Source: Gnetum montanum (taxonomy: Eukaryota > Streptophyta > Gnetopsida > Gnetales > Gnetaceae). From it: a stretch of 64,000 nucleotides of DNA. Location: positions 1,044,959 to 1,108,958 of the forward strand of contig MNCI01011532.1 of the NCBI GenBank assembly GCA_015680685.1. Reading direction: 5' to 3'. A program made the position numbers and the translations under genes. Under the pieces are notes generated by a model. That model saw only the letters and a program-made list of their open reading frames with translations. It did not search any database and was not told the DNA's origin. Positions within the stretch are counted from its first letter, which is position 1. The number at the start of each line of letters is the position of its first letter. Positions 9,401 to 20,229 of the stretch are shown here, in pieces.

Positions 9401-11886
9401 AAGGGTGCTCCGAAGGATTAGATGATTGAGGCCTATACATGTACTCAACTGCTTGTTGTTGCGAGAGTTTGTCTGGGCTCCTACTTCTGAAGAAGGGCCT
9501 CTTCTTTGTACAGTTGTCAGAGCCAATGCCAGGTTGAATATTTACAGGCTGAATATTTACAGCTCTCATAGCGTTACGTTGCTGCGGTTGAGTAGCTAAT
9601 TCCCCTTGCATTGTTGGAACAGGTTGTATGGGAACTATAGGTGGAAGAGGTGCGGATGGAGTTAGAGGATGAGATGAATGTGAGAAGCCTCCCAGAGGAG
9701 AAGGAGTCCTGCTGAAGTACTCCCGAACTTGGTAGTGACGTTGGGGAGTAGTGTGACCCATAGAGCCACCTAGAGAAACTGGCTACTACACATAATAACC
9801 ATAAGGAGCAGGCTGCCAGTAAGGGTAAAATTGTGTTGGCGGTGGCATCCCCCATGACTGTGGGTATTGCCACTGCTAATGTTGTCCAATGGGCTATGGT
9901 GGAGTACCACTTGGATAATACATTAGTGGTTGGTGGAACTGCCTTGGGTTACCTTGTGGATAAGGTAACCTTCGGGGTGTTTGATATTAGTTGAGTCTTG
10001 GATTTAGTGCATACACCCTAGACTCCTGCAGATGTGAGATAACTCACAACATCCCTTATGATGGTCATAGTAGTAGACCTCACATCCACTATCATCGTCT
10101 ATGTCAGAATTCATAGCCTCATTAGAGATAGGAATTTTCCCCTTACCCTTGTTATGTGCAGGGCTTAAATTTCTCTGCTTTGTTTTACCTTTGTCACTAA
10201 TTTGTTCCTCCTTAGACTCTTCTACAATTTTCAACACTATTTCAATTCTTGAGTCTAAGGAATCCCACATTTGGTCTCCCTTGGCCAATACTTCAGTTGT
10301 TAATTTTTGGATAGGCAAAGTTTTTTGGTTCACCAAATCTTCGAGTGGTGACTCATCCTCCTCATCATAGAATTTCACTCCCTTCTTGTGAAGCGAGGGA
10401 TCGTGGTTATATTCTTCTACACTTTCCCTCTTATGTAGTTCACCCTCTTCTTGCGCTACTTATTCCAACAAGCTATGTACTTCATGGGCTCTAAGTTGGA
10501 AAAGTTTCCCTTGGGCAAAAGTCCCAAGGGTTCTTCTCGTTTCATTCCTTAGCCCATCCACGATGTGGCGAAGTTGATAGCGTACCTATGGCCCAGGCAA
10601 CGATAGAACAATGTATAGTAGCAGGCCATAACAGCATCCAAGGGTTCATAAGCACCTTGTTTCAAGCCTTGGATCTGCTTACGCAAATTGGACACTCTGG
10701 AGTATGTTTGATATTTATTGTTGAAGAGTTCAAGCATCATACTCCACCTCCTGATGGTTTCGGGTTCTAAGGACTGATACCAGCTCTTTGCTTCTTTGGT
10801 GAGTGTCCTTGGGAATAACTTAAGCTTCTACCACTCATTATCTATACTCTGCAAGGCACAGGCATCATGGAATGGTTGTAAATGATACTGTGGATCAGCG
10901 TTGTATTCCCCTTCAAAATGTGGGATATTATTTATGTCTAAACGCTTGATCCGACTGTCTTTTAAGTGCCTTGTTAGAATCCTAACAACCTCTATAATGT
11001 CAAGCATACTTCAGGTTACAAGTAGGGGTTCATCATGATCATTTCTTTCATGATGTTTGTGATGTCTTCGTGGTTTCCTACTCTCCCTACGTCCTTGCCC
11101 TTATCCTATCTCTCAACCTTCCTATCGAGGTCTTTTGTCTTCCTTACCTTTACCCTCACCATTATGTTCACGATGGCTGCACCCAGATGTGGAAGGAGAG
11201 TGTGAGTGGCGAGATGAAGGAGAAGAATAAGGGAAGCCATCACCATGGTGATGTTTCTTACCTTCTATTCAGCTACTTCAGCCTCGATCATTATAATGAT
11301 CTAAGTGTCTGTCCTTAGTGTGAGTGGTTGCTCCTTCCATGAACAGTTGGTGTTCACAGGGATCAGAACCCATGGTATGTATAGTTGATCGAAGGCTCTG
11401 ATGCCTAACCTCTTCACCATCATGAGGAGGGGGAACATCATTTGCTAAAGAACCCATTATAAGGGGTTCTTTGTCTCCTATTTCACTAAGGACGTGTGGG
11501 ACCTTGTCCTTCAACAGTGTATGTTGACTCTCCTGCCTTAAGTCCCTCATACGTTGCAAAGCTGTGGGATGATAATCCCTTATATCAAACTCTCCAGTAA
11601 CATATTCAGCAAATAAGTCTTGCATGCCAATCTATGCCAAGGCACGGAAGAGCATGTTCGGGACAGATCGATCTCGTGGTAAAACTATGTTACCAAAAAA
11701 ATCTCTCCAGTGCAACTGTTCATCTTGATGGAGGATAAAAGTATAATCAGGAATATACTCATCAGGATGAGTATATGTTATCTTATACTGTTTAGGACTT
11801 GTCTGATTGTGGTTATGCGTTGTATGTTGTCGACTGTCTCTAGTGTTAGTCCTAGGTGGTGAATTAGATTTGTGAGAAGAAGTCAT
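9401..11886 (-). pseudogene. Gag of element F
   Basis: The start is MTSSHKSNSPP at 11886, in the same place as the starts of A and B. Blocks seen are YTHPDEYIPDYTFILHQDEQ, then RDFFGNIVLPRDRSVPNMLF, a histidine-rich hinge, the gypsy gag core (FNNKYQTYSRVSNLRKQIQG, GAYEPLDAVMACYYTLFYRC), a coiled region (SRIEIVLKIVEESKEEQ) and a zinc-knuckle-like CEVYYYDHHKGCC in which the second Cys is Tyr. A proline- and glutamine-rich tail follows. The protein would form the particle and bind RNA. Several stops and frameshifts break it into pieces of 60-180 residues. Confidence 0.75.
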
Positions 11887-11993
11887 TTTTATCGGTGTGC
11901 TATTCACTTTTATATAAATTCTTATTTAATTAATTAACCCAAAGGTTCATTAAGGCTCCCAATGATTTGAATGATTTCCTTATGTTCTATTTG

Positions 11994-11994
11994 N
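11994..11994. other. Single N at a deletion spanning the primer site and LTR end of F
   Basis: The flanks TTCTATTTG and GACTAAATGCC are separated in element B by more than 100 bases holding the primer-binding site and the end of the LTR. Here they are joined by one N. This is more likely an assembly join than biology. Confidence 0.6.
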
Positions 11995-12847
11995 GACTAA
12001 ATGCCTACATGCCGGTTGGAACACTTGGGGTTAATTAATTGTTGTCTTCCCAGGCTTGCTTGTATCTGTCACGGTGTATGGTTAAGCAATTCTAAGGTAT
12101 ATGATTTTTATGGTATTTTCTATTTTTATGTCTTCTGCACTACGAGGAAAGGGTAGAGAAGCTAAGTCTAACTCTAACTAATGCACTAGGTTCCCTAGCA
12201 TCAGCATCCATTCCCACTTACTGTACACACCTCGAACTATGAAACTATGGCTACCAAACACTAATCATTATTGGGATCACCACACGTAACGCACGTGCTT
12301 GAAGTGGTCGTACTAAGACACTTAACTAACCTAAGTGTGATAAGCATCCATTCCTTGGCTAACCGTACACATCCTTGAATGCTCGTAACCAAGTCGTACT
12401 TATCCCATGCTCTAGGAGTTTAGGGTGAGAGAGACTAATTGCGATGAGTAGCCGATTCCTTGACTAGCCGTACACATTCATAAATGCTCGTAATCAAGTC
12501 GTACTCATACCATGCTAACAATAGGTAATAAATAACTAGTAAGAAATAACATGTAATAAACCTATTCCATGTACTGCAAGGTTTATCCACAAAGCTCGTC
12601 TTTATTGCCATACGCAACTTGCGTTCAGGTACAAAGCTGCTTGAATAAAGATCCGTTCACTTGGGGACTCCTACTGCAGGCACATGGAAAATAATCTATC
12701 TATGGGGTGATCAATCCACTAGAGCTTTGCTACTTTAAGCCTAAGATGATGAATAAGGGGCGTGCCACCTCTTATTTATAGATATGGCGATGGACCGTGA
12801 TATCACATACGCGTACCCTTGATGGGATGCGATATCGTGTCCCATGA
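11995..12847 (-). repeat. 5' LTR of element F, lacking its inner end
   Basis: It matches 5969-6912 from GACTAAATGCC on (R/U5, TATA region and U3), but about 90 bases of the LTR end next to the primer site are absent at the N. The outer end reads TGTCCCATGA, where TCCCATCA is expected, followed by AGGGT. Confidence 0.75.
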
Positions 12848-12854
12848 AGGGTGA

Positions 12855-14303
12855 AGAGACAACTCTATTAGTAATGTCGCACTAGGGGTAAGAGATAGCT
12901 ACAAAAATTGTTGCTAATAAGTTGCTAAGAAATTAAATGCACCTACAACACCTGTACTAGATTTTTCTACACTTAGAGATGTGTAGATGTCTGTAGGGAT
13001 AATTAGTAGGAAATTAAATGTAGCCTAGCATGAAGAATTGCTAGACCGACTATTGGGAACCAGGTAACTGATTCTAGATATCTTTAATTTTTTGGATACC
13101 ATCATTGCAACCCAATTAGATTTGTTGGAGGCAAAGCACAAGTGTCTCATCTTAGAAGGGAAACTTGCAATATCTCAAGAACATAATCAATGCTTGGCCA
13201 CTGAAGTTGCTAAACTACATGCTCAACTTATCGACCCTGCTCTTATCAACCCTGCATTGACACAAGATGAAGCCCATTAGCAGCTTCAAGAATAGCTAAA
13301 GTGGGTTGAGGAAGAAATGGTGATGGCGGTCTTCAAAAAGTCCATAACAGAAGTTGCAACTCATTAAGTATGGAAGGACTTGATGTAGACGTGCAAGGAG
13401 AATAAAATTTTGACAACAGAAAATCATCGCCTATGGAATGTTGATGCACAACAGTAACAACTAGAAGAATTTTTCCATCAATAGTAGAAATAGTTTGTCA
13501 AAGAAAATGCTGAATTGAGGAGATTGGTAGTGGAGAATCATAATCTCTCCATGGAGGAGGTCTATGCCTTACACCAGAATTCAACCATTGAGATTGTTGC
13601 CTAGAAAAACAAGGCTTTGAACTTTGAAAAAGTTAAAAACCATTACAAAGACCAAGTTGGCATATAGAATAAGGTAAATGAAAAACATAGCCAATTTGTG
13701 AAGGCAAAGGTTAATGAGGCCCTCTAGCAAGGTAGAGAATTATAACAATCCAACATTGATGGGATTGATGCCTACAATAAGGTGGAAATCCACATGAAGG
13801 AGTTGTATATTGAAGAGATGATAAAGTACATGGAGCTGTCCAATCTTTGCTATGTAGACTTAATAATGTTGACTATCGAATAGTCATGGCTTGAGCTTAA
13901 GAAGCAAGTGGCTAGCTTGTACTTATTATATGAGGCCAGGTTCAGGAATCATAAAGATACTAAGTAGAAGCTTCTAGTGGGAAATGTCAAACTCAAGGTT
14001 CTCAAGGCAAAATTCACCATTCAAAGATTAGTCACTGAGAACCTGCCCAAAATAATGAATGACTATCAAGCACTACAAGACATAATTCGAGCATTTAACA
14101 TTGAGCACAAACAATTCATGGCCTGGTTTATCAATGTTAAGGAGATACTTCTAGTTTTAACTTGTCCTTGGTATATTCCAATTCTAGCACACATTGGCAA
14201 AGCTACATGGACCATGAACGATCCCAGGAGTAAAGAAAAGAAGTTGAAAGCATTGCTTGATGCTTTTAGTCTTTTACTAGAAGTTACAACAATAGCAGGA
14301 TAA
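12855..14303 (+). pseudogene. C-terminal coiled-coil half of the element E ORF
   Basis: Right of element F the E ORF resumes in a frame shifted by two bases and runs 483 codons without a further shift. The part from 13092 is strongly heptad-like: LDLLEAKHKCLILEGKLA, NHRLWNVDAQQ, EVYALHQNSTIEIVA, LKVLKAKFTIQRLVTENLP, then IIRAFNIEHKQFMAWF. It ends LLEVTTIAG at 14303. In 13092-14303 I count 14 internal stops: 11 TAG, 3 TAA and no TGA. Coiled coils of this kind occur in the C-terminal part of ORFs of some non-autonomous plant LTR elements; the function is unknown. Confidence 0.45.
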
Positions 14304-14605
14304 CCACAACTACCTTAGCCATTGATCATGCCTAAAGTTGGAGAAGGTCCATCAGAGCCTTAGGAGCATCCACTGCCTAGGACTATATGACATTCTCTTT
14401 TATCTTCATGTAATTAAAGGGTGTGTTTGTCCAAATTTTTTGTACCATGCTCAATTCTGTAATTTGATTGATCCGTACACTGGGCACTCAATTTTCTACG
14501 TCTATTTTATCTTGTTTTGTTATGTCAAGAGTCAGTTAGTAATCCCATACCTTCCCAATTTTGTAAAGAACTCAAGGATGAGGTTTCAATTTAATTGTGG
14601 GGTTA
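14304..14605 (+). other. Spacer with polypurine-tract-like end before the 3' LTR of E
   Basis: No supportable gene. It ends TTGTGGGGTTA directly before TGATGAAATG, the position and composition expected of a weak polypurine tract. Confidence 0.35.
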
Positions 14606-15546
14606 TGATGAAATGTGGTTTGCTATGTTGACTGGGCCCCATTGACTAGGCCATGTTAATGCAATCTACTATGTTGATGAGGCCCCATCAACTAGGCCCC
14701 ATCGATAAGCCCATGTTAATGTAATTTGTTGCATCGACATAAGGGTTTGTCTTGGCCTACAAATACATGTTCACTAGTTGCATTTATGGCATAAAAGCTC
14801 TTAGCAGGACTAGAGCTCTTGTAGTTTATTTAGTGAAAAGTTAGAATATTTCTTCTAAGTGCTTGCAGTAGGAGTCATTGAGTGTACGGATCTTTATTCA
14901 AGCATTGTTGTACCTAAGCACGACAGTGTATGTTGCAATAAATATGAACTTCTTGATAAACCTTGTAGCATTTTGGATAGTTTAAATGTTTCATTTATGC
15001 ATTTAATATTTTTAGTTATTTATGCAATATTTTTCAGTAATTAAGTGGATTAAGATAATTAAGTGATATAAGCTAAATAGATTTAATACATAAGTACGAC
15101 CACTTTGAATGCAGCATGTATTCACTTGGTAATTCTAGAAGCACTATTGCTTGGTGCACCTAGTAGCATAATGCTTGGTAACTAAGTACTAGATACATGG
15201 GTTTAGGACATGTATAACAAGTTGGAATGGATGCTTATGTTAGGATTAGTTAGACACCAATTAATTAGTTAATTTAAATTAGTCATTAAATTACTCTATC
15301 TCTCTCTTTTCAAGCACCCAAGAACATAAAATGTAAAATGATAAAAATCATATACATTGATTTCATTTAACCATACCTTTATACTTCACAAGTATAATTA
15401 GGAAGACAATGAATGACCTTAGGGCAAGGTTCACTTCCTAGAAGACTAGTGCACCAGAAGCTATAAATTCCATGAATTCGATTAGATCACATGTGAATGC
15501 TTTGTGATTCATATGGTTGGGTGTAGGGGTACCTTGTTGCTCATCA
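14606..15546 (+). repeat. 3' LTR of element E (family 3)
   Basis: A 941-bp LTR with ends TGATG and CATCA. U3 holds three GGCCCCAT repeats (14634-14705: GGGCCCCATTGAC, GAGGCCCCATCAAC, TAGGCCCCATCGAT). R/U5 contains GCAGTAGGAGTC, GCAATAAATATGAACTTCTTG (polyA signal AATAAA at about 14938) and the end TGTAGGGGTACCTTGTTGCTCATCA. These are variants of the same blocks in element A (59087 on, 59150, 59780-59803). An inverted fragment of this LTR type lies at 58741-58884. Confidence 0.75.
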
Positions 15547-16155
15547 ACATCATAGTAGGTTTTCTAGGTGGCTCAAGGTTCTCAAGTGGAGAGGAACACA
15601 CTTCATCTTGTTACTCATAGGATAGCCATGGATCATCACACTTGAGGGATAGGGGTTATGAGAGGGGAAAATGGAATTTTCTAAGGTAACCTAGTAATTA
15701 TGGCTAACCATTCTCCAAAATCATACTCTCTAGTTACATAACCATGATAATAACATGATAAGTTAGCATAGATCCCATCCTCCACAATCCAACATAACTA
15801 ATAAACTAAAACCTTGAAATAGATTGGGAAGAGTCATAGAATTGCTAAATATATATCATACAAAGAAGGCTTTATATAATAATCATATGATATAACATGA
15901 ATAATGTAGGGAGCATAATGCTTGCATTAATCTAAAATGGTGTTATGATGACCCAATGCCTAGTAACTCATATGATCATAATGATTATTAAAATTATATT
16001 AAAAAAACACAAATAGATTAAACCAAAACCATTATTCTAGGAAAGAGATGATCGTAGAGTTAACATGCATGAGAGAATGAATGGAATGCAAAGAAAATAT
16101 GCAAATTTAACTTTATACAAATGAAATGTATGAAGAATGAAGAGAAAGCATACAA
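15547..16155 (-). other. 3' noncoding region of element C
   Basis: Alignable with 42351-42950 of D (CATCATAGTAGGTTTTCTAGG against CATCATAGCAGGTCTTCTAGG). No gene seen. Confidence 0.6.
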
Positions 16156-17200
16156 CTAAGGACCTATCAAGTGTCCATGAGGAGCATGTGAGTAGAAATG
16201 CTTTAAATGAAATGCATTAAAATTTCTATTTAATTTATATCCTTGCAAATCAGTAATTTTATGTACATTTGGGCTAATTACATGTGTAACTTGGTATGGA
16301 CCTAACCACATAGGAGAAAACTTAGTTTGAGGACTTTTTTGACCAGATGCTTTATCTCTCTTAAGGACCATATCTCGTACTTGAAACACTTTGGCTGCAT
16401 ATTTTTTATCAAACCATCTTTTAATAGTTTTTTGATGACTAAATAGATTTTCAATTGCTTTAACCCTTTCAAGTTCTAAATTTGAAATATCATATGTATG
16501 AGAGATTAGATGTTCATTAATTGGTAAATAATCCAAGAAGAATTTATATGTAGGAATTTGCAAATTTATTGGCAATATTGGTTCTTTTCTGTATACTAAA
16601 TCATAAGGTGTAGCTTTGATTGATTCTTTATAGTGAATTTTATCATGCCAAGTTTTTGGATTTTGAGTTATCAACTTATTAATTCCATCTAATATTATTT
16701 TATTGGATGGCTCAACTAAACCATTACTTTGAGGATAATATTTGGTTATAGCTTTGACAATAATATTATGTTCCCTAGCCCTATTTGTAAACTCTATAGA
16801 GATGAAAGAAAGTGTATTGTCCACTACTAAAGCATAAGGATATCCATGTCTAGAAATTATATCATTTTCTAGAAAGCAAATAAATTCATGAGATGTTGCA
16901 ATTTTGGTTGCTTTCGTTTCTAACCAGAATGTGCAATAATCAGTAGCTATTAAGATGAATTTGTGTTGGGTTGTTAATAATGGATTAATTACTCCAATAA
17001 AATCTAAAGTCCATTGTGCAAATGGTCTAGTTTCTATTATAGGTCGTAAAGGGGCTAAACTCTTGGAATCTTTTCCTTGAACATTTGATATCGGACACAA
17101 GTTCTAACTAGGTTATAAGCATCATTAATCATAGTGGGTCAATAATAATCAACTATAGTTATTTTATGAACCAACAAATGATATCCTATATTTCTTTCCT
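16156..17200 (-). pseudogene. Integrase of element C, core nearly intact
   Basis: The 314-residue open stretch 17100-16156 holds the retroviral-type integrase core. The catalytic residues are Asp33 in QWTLDFIGV, Asp94 in LVVDNTLSF and Glu130 in YYPQSNGLVE, giving D,D(35)E spacing. The C-terminal part has the GPY/F-type motif (MWLGPYQVTHV) and ends NAFHLKHFYSHAPHGHLIGP without a chromodomain, as expected for the Athila/Tat branch. The N-terminal zinc domain lies upstream beyond a stop (around 17100-17200: CSNQAY-type remnants). The enzyme would insert element DNA into the host genome. It is the best preserved catalytic core in the window. Confidence 0.85.
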
Positions 17201-17599
17201 CATGGAGTTCTTTTAAACCATTATTAGCTTATTCTTAGTTTCAGCATTTAAGGTATATTCCTTGGAAATTATTTCTAAATAATTCACCACTAATTGAAGT
17301 AAACTTAGAAAATTTAGATACTAAAAGATTTCTTTTATATCTAGGTAAATTTAAAGGACAATGATGAAAGGTTAAATAAAATTCAATATCATCATACCAT
17401 GGATCATGCAATCAGTTAGAAGCATATGGGATATTGTTCTCCTCATTAATGAAAAATATGTGAAGAGGAATTTATTGTTTATCTTTGGGTCCATCATTAT
17501 TTTCTAAAGTTGAGGCTTTGGCTATTAGCTTGGAAAGACTCATTTCTTTTAATATCTTGGCTACCTTCCATTGAATATCAAATTCTTATAACTTCATAA

Positions 17600-17990
17600 C
17601 CCATTTAGCACATTTTTACTAGGGTCTTATAATTTAGCTAATGAAATGATGGTTGGATCAAGAAGGATGAAAAAAGCCTTTGCATTTAACAAATAGTAAC
17701 AGAATTTCTTTAAGGCTTTTCCCATAGTATATAATTGTTTCTCTACAGCTGAGTATTTTAATTTTGCATCTTTCAAAGATGCGGACATGAAAGCTATGGA
17801 TCTCTTACCTTGATCAAATATATCTTGGGTTAAGATAGCAATGACAGTAATATCACTAGGAAAAGCATATAAAAGAAAATCATTCTCATACCAAGGAGAA
17901 GCTAAAATAGGAGCATCTACAATGGCTTCTTTGATGGCAAGGAAAGCATTTTTTTCTTTCATGTTTCTTGAGCATCTCATTCAATGGTCT
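17600..17990 (-). pseudogene. RNase H domain (RT-linked) of element C
   Basis: The 117-residue open stretch starts with NAFLAIKEAIVDAPILASP and continues FLLYAFPSDITVIAILTQD, GKRSIAFMSASLKDAKLKYS and EKQLYTMGKALKKFCYYLL. This is the usual RNase H block after a gypsy RT (family pattern ASDxxxxxVLxQ). The Asp in SDI is kept. It lies directly between RT and integrase, as in other gypsy elements. Confidence 0.75.
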
Positions 17991-18139
17991 AACTAATTCA
18001 GCATAGGTAGGGATAAATCATGTAAAAAAATTAATTTTCCCAAGAAGGCCCACAAATTAGTCTTAGATAAAAGGGTATGACATTTCTAAAATAGCATTTA
18101 CTCATTTAGGATCAATCATAATTCCCTCTTTAGTTACTA

Positions 18140-18760
18140 TGTGATCAAGAAACTTACCACTTTGAACACCAAAGATGGATAACTTGGCATTCAAAGTGAT
18201 ACCAAATTACCTACATCCTATGAAAATATTTCTAAGGTCTCTAAGGTGTGTTACTTGATCTTTGAAGAAAATGATTAAATTATCTAGGTAAATAATAATG
18301 CATTTCCTAATTAGTCATTCAAAGGTCTCATTCATAGCCCTTTGAAAGGTAGAACCAACATTCATAAGAACAAAGGGCATTTTAGCAAATTGAAAAGTTC
18401 CCCATTTTGTTGTAAAAGCAGTCTTATATTGGTCCTTTTTACTTACTAAAATTTGATTATATCCTGAATATCCATCTAGAAAGGAACACATCTAGGCACC
18501 ATTCACAATTTCCAAAAGCTTCACCATGAGAGGGAGTGGATAATTATCCTTAATAGAAGAAATATTAAGGTTATAAAAATCAATACATAACCTTAATTCA
18601 CTAGTTTGTTTTCTAGTAGGCACTAAATTTGATATCCAACTTGAATATCTCACAGGATAAATAATTTTAGATTCTAAGAGTTTATCAATTTCTTCTTTCA
18701 TCAAGGCTTTAATATTGGGGTTTACAGGTCTAAATTTTTGCCTAAATGGTTTGGTTTTAG
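18140..18760 (-). pseudogene. Reverse transcriptase of element C
   Basis: The open piece 18704-18492 shows EIDKLLESKIIYPVRYSSWI, then LRLCIDFYNLNISSIKDNYP. After a stop come DGYSGYNQILV, MPFVLMNVGSTFQRAM and the catalytic box IIIYLDNLIIF at about 18270-18300. The second catalytic aspartate is changed to Asn (YLDN instead of YLDD), and stops lie between the blocks. Family: gypsy RT close to the Tat lineage. Not functional as read. Confidence 0.8.
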
Positions 18761-19249
18761 GTCTAAGTAATATATATGTCTCATCACTATAGGATTGAAA
18801 GTTTTTAGATCCTCATAAGTCCAAGCTAGAACATCATTAGATTCATGTAATAGTTCAATTAGGTTTCATTTTTCATTTGCATGTAAGTAAGACCCTATTT
18901 TAATTGGATAGAGTTGTTCTTTCTTTTGGATTTGAATAGTTTCTGTTTTGGCTAATATTTGTCAATTAGTATTTTTAGATATTTCTATGGTTTTGGTATG
19001 TAACTCATCAAATACTACTTTCCTAGTTGTTATTTTAGGAACTATTTTATTTAAGAATATAACATCCTTTGATCTAACTTCTTCATTTACTTGATAAACC
19101 TTACAACATTTATCACTAAATTCTCCTTTTGAAAATAAAAATTCACAAACATGATTATCATCATCAAATACTTGAAAAGAAAAGACATCATTAGGAATAA
19201 AACAAGACTTAACTTTTTCAATAATAATTTTTGAATCTCAAGCATTGTG
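18761..19249 (-). pseudogene. Linker between extra RNase H and RT of element C
   Basis: Degenerate coding sequence aligning with 45577-45870 of element D. It has repeated stops and no recognisable domain. Confidence 0.4.
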
Positions 19250-20013
19250 TTTTAAAGGGACATCTAAAGTAGTGGCCATTTGGGCTAGTGGATCAGAGAC
19301 ATAATTTTCTTTTCTCAGCACATGTTCAATGGATATGTGTTCAAACTACTTAAAAAGTTCAAGGATATAAGCTTTATATGCTTTCATGATGACATCTTTA
19401 TCATAAAAAATTTCATTAATTTGATTTACTATTAGTTGAGTGTCACTATAAATGTTAAGTTTGGATAAGCCATAATATTGACCTAGCTTGATCCCATGTA
19501 TAAGTGCTTCATATTTGACCATGTTATTCGCCATAGGTTAAAATTAATGGCTTTAAGGATAGGAGCTTTACTAGGAGGTATGAGCATTAACCTAGCTCCA
19601 CATCCTTTCTTAGAACATACACCATCTACTCTTAATATCCAAGTATTTAAATTGATAAGCTCTAAAAACTTAGGCCTTTGATCAATGTAACAATTATCAT
19701 CATCAAAATTTGGCTTATTTTCTAATGTTTTCATAGTTAGAATATCATTTATGTCTTTGTCCTTTTCTAATAGTGGTGGGTCACCAAAAAGAAATGTTCT
19801 TCCATCATGTTGATGATACAACAAAGTATCTTCATAAATTTCGTCACATTCTCTAAAAGCTTGGTAATATTGAGTGGAATACGTATAAACAAAAGGATTT
19901 ATTTCTAAAGTTTCGCTCACATCATCATTTAAAATATATTCACCAAGTCCAAGTTCAATAACTCCAAAAAAGATTGGTATTTTGATTTTCCAAAGATTGA
20001 TTTTGGGCATCAA
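19250..20013 (-). pseudogene. Extra RNase H-like domain of element C, placed before RT
   Basis: The open stretch 20013-19483 reads LNTWILRVDGVCSKKGCGAR, the first beta strand of a ribonuclease HI fold with its Asp. A second frame, 19534-19346, reads NNMVKYEALIHGIKLG (Glu), then LNIYSDTQLIVNQI (Asp) and KAYKAYILELFK, and the remainder (HVLRKENYVSDPLAQMA-like) lies at about 19330-19270. This is the pattern of the additional 'archaeal-type' RNase H known from Tat elements. In Ogre-like elements it follows RT-RNase H; here it sits between protease and RT. The same order is present in element D. Confidence 0.7.
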
Positions 20014-20229
20014 AATTTGTTACTACTTATTTATAAAATGGTTCTCTTGGTATAATAACGTATTCAGGTTTTACTTTAATAGGAATTAATAATTCAAAAA
20101 AACTAATCTAAAGAAGCTCCCAAACTAGGCTACAAAAGTCCTAGATAGAAGCATGCCATACGTAGGTGACATATGAACTACTAAAATACTTGTATAACAT
20201 GTAAAAGTAGGGTATTTTTTAAGTTATAC

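Larger units (their letters stand above)
5969..12847 (-). mobile_element. Element F: gag-protease-only LTR retrotransposon (minus strand), nested in E
   Basis: F is read on the minus strand: 5' LTR remnant at the right (11995-12847), gag from the ATG at 11886, protease ending near 8559, a 1.6-kb 3' noncoding region, and a 3' LTR at the left (5969-6912). There is no RT, RNase H or integrase. It has the same layout and the same coding-to-noncoding junction as A and B. Two single N positions (7400 and 11994) mark places where sequence present in B is missing. F interrupts the long ORF of E, with near-matching flanks AGGAT and AGGGT. Confidence 0.8.
4652..15546 (+). mobile_element. Element E: non-autonomous LTR element with an unusual long ORF, split by element F
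   Basis: Once element F (5969-12847) is set aside, E consists of one long decayed ORF (4652-5968 plus 12855-14303), a short spacer and a 941-bp 3' LTR (14606-15546). No RT, protease or integrase motif is present. The LTR shares its R/U5 and 3' end with the LTRs of A, B and F (GCAGTAGGAGTC, and TGTAGGGGTACC before CTCATCA), so E probably relied on enzymes of that lineage. The 5' LTR and primer site are missing or unrecognisable. The right edge abuts element C at 15547. Confidence 0.6.

Noticed and set aside
4652-14303. Alternative genetic code with TAG/TAA read as Gln
   Set aside because: The excess of TAG/TAA would fit, but neighbouring elements also carry frameshifts and lost catalytic residues, and plant nuclear genes use the standard code. 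Methylation decay is simpler.
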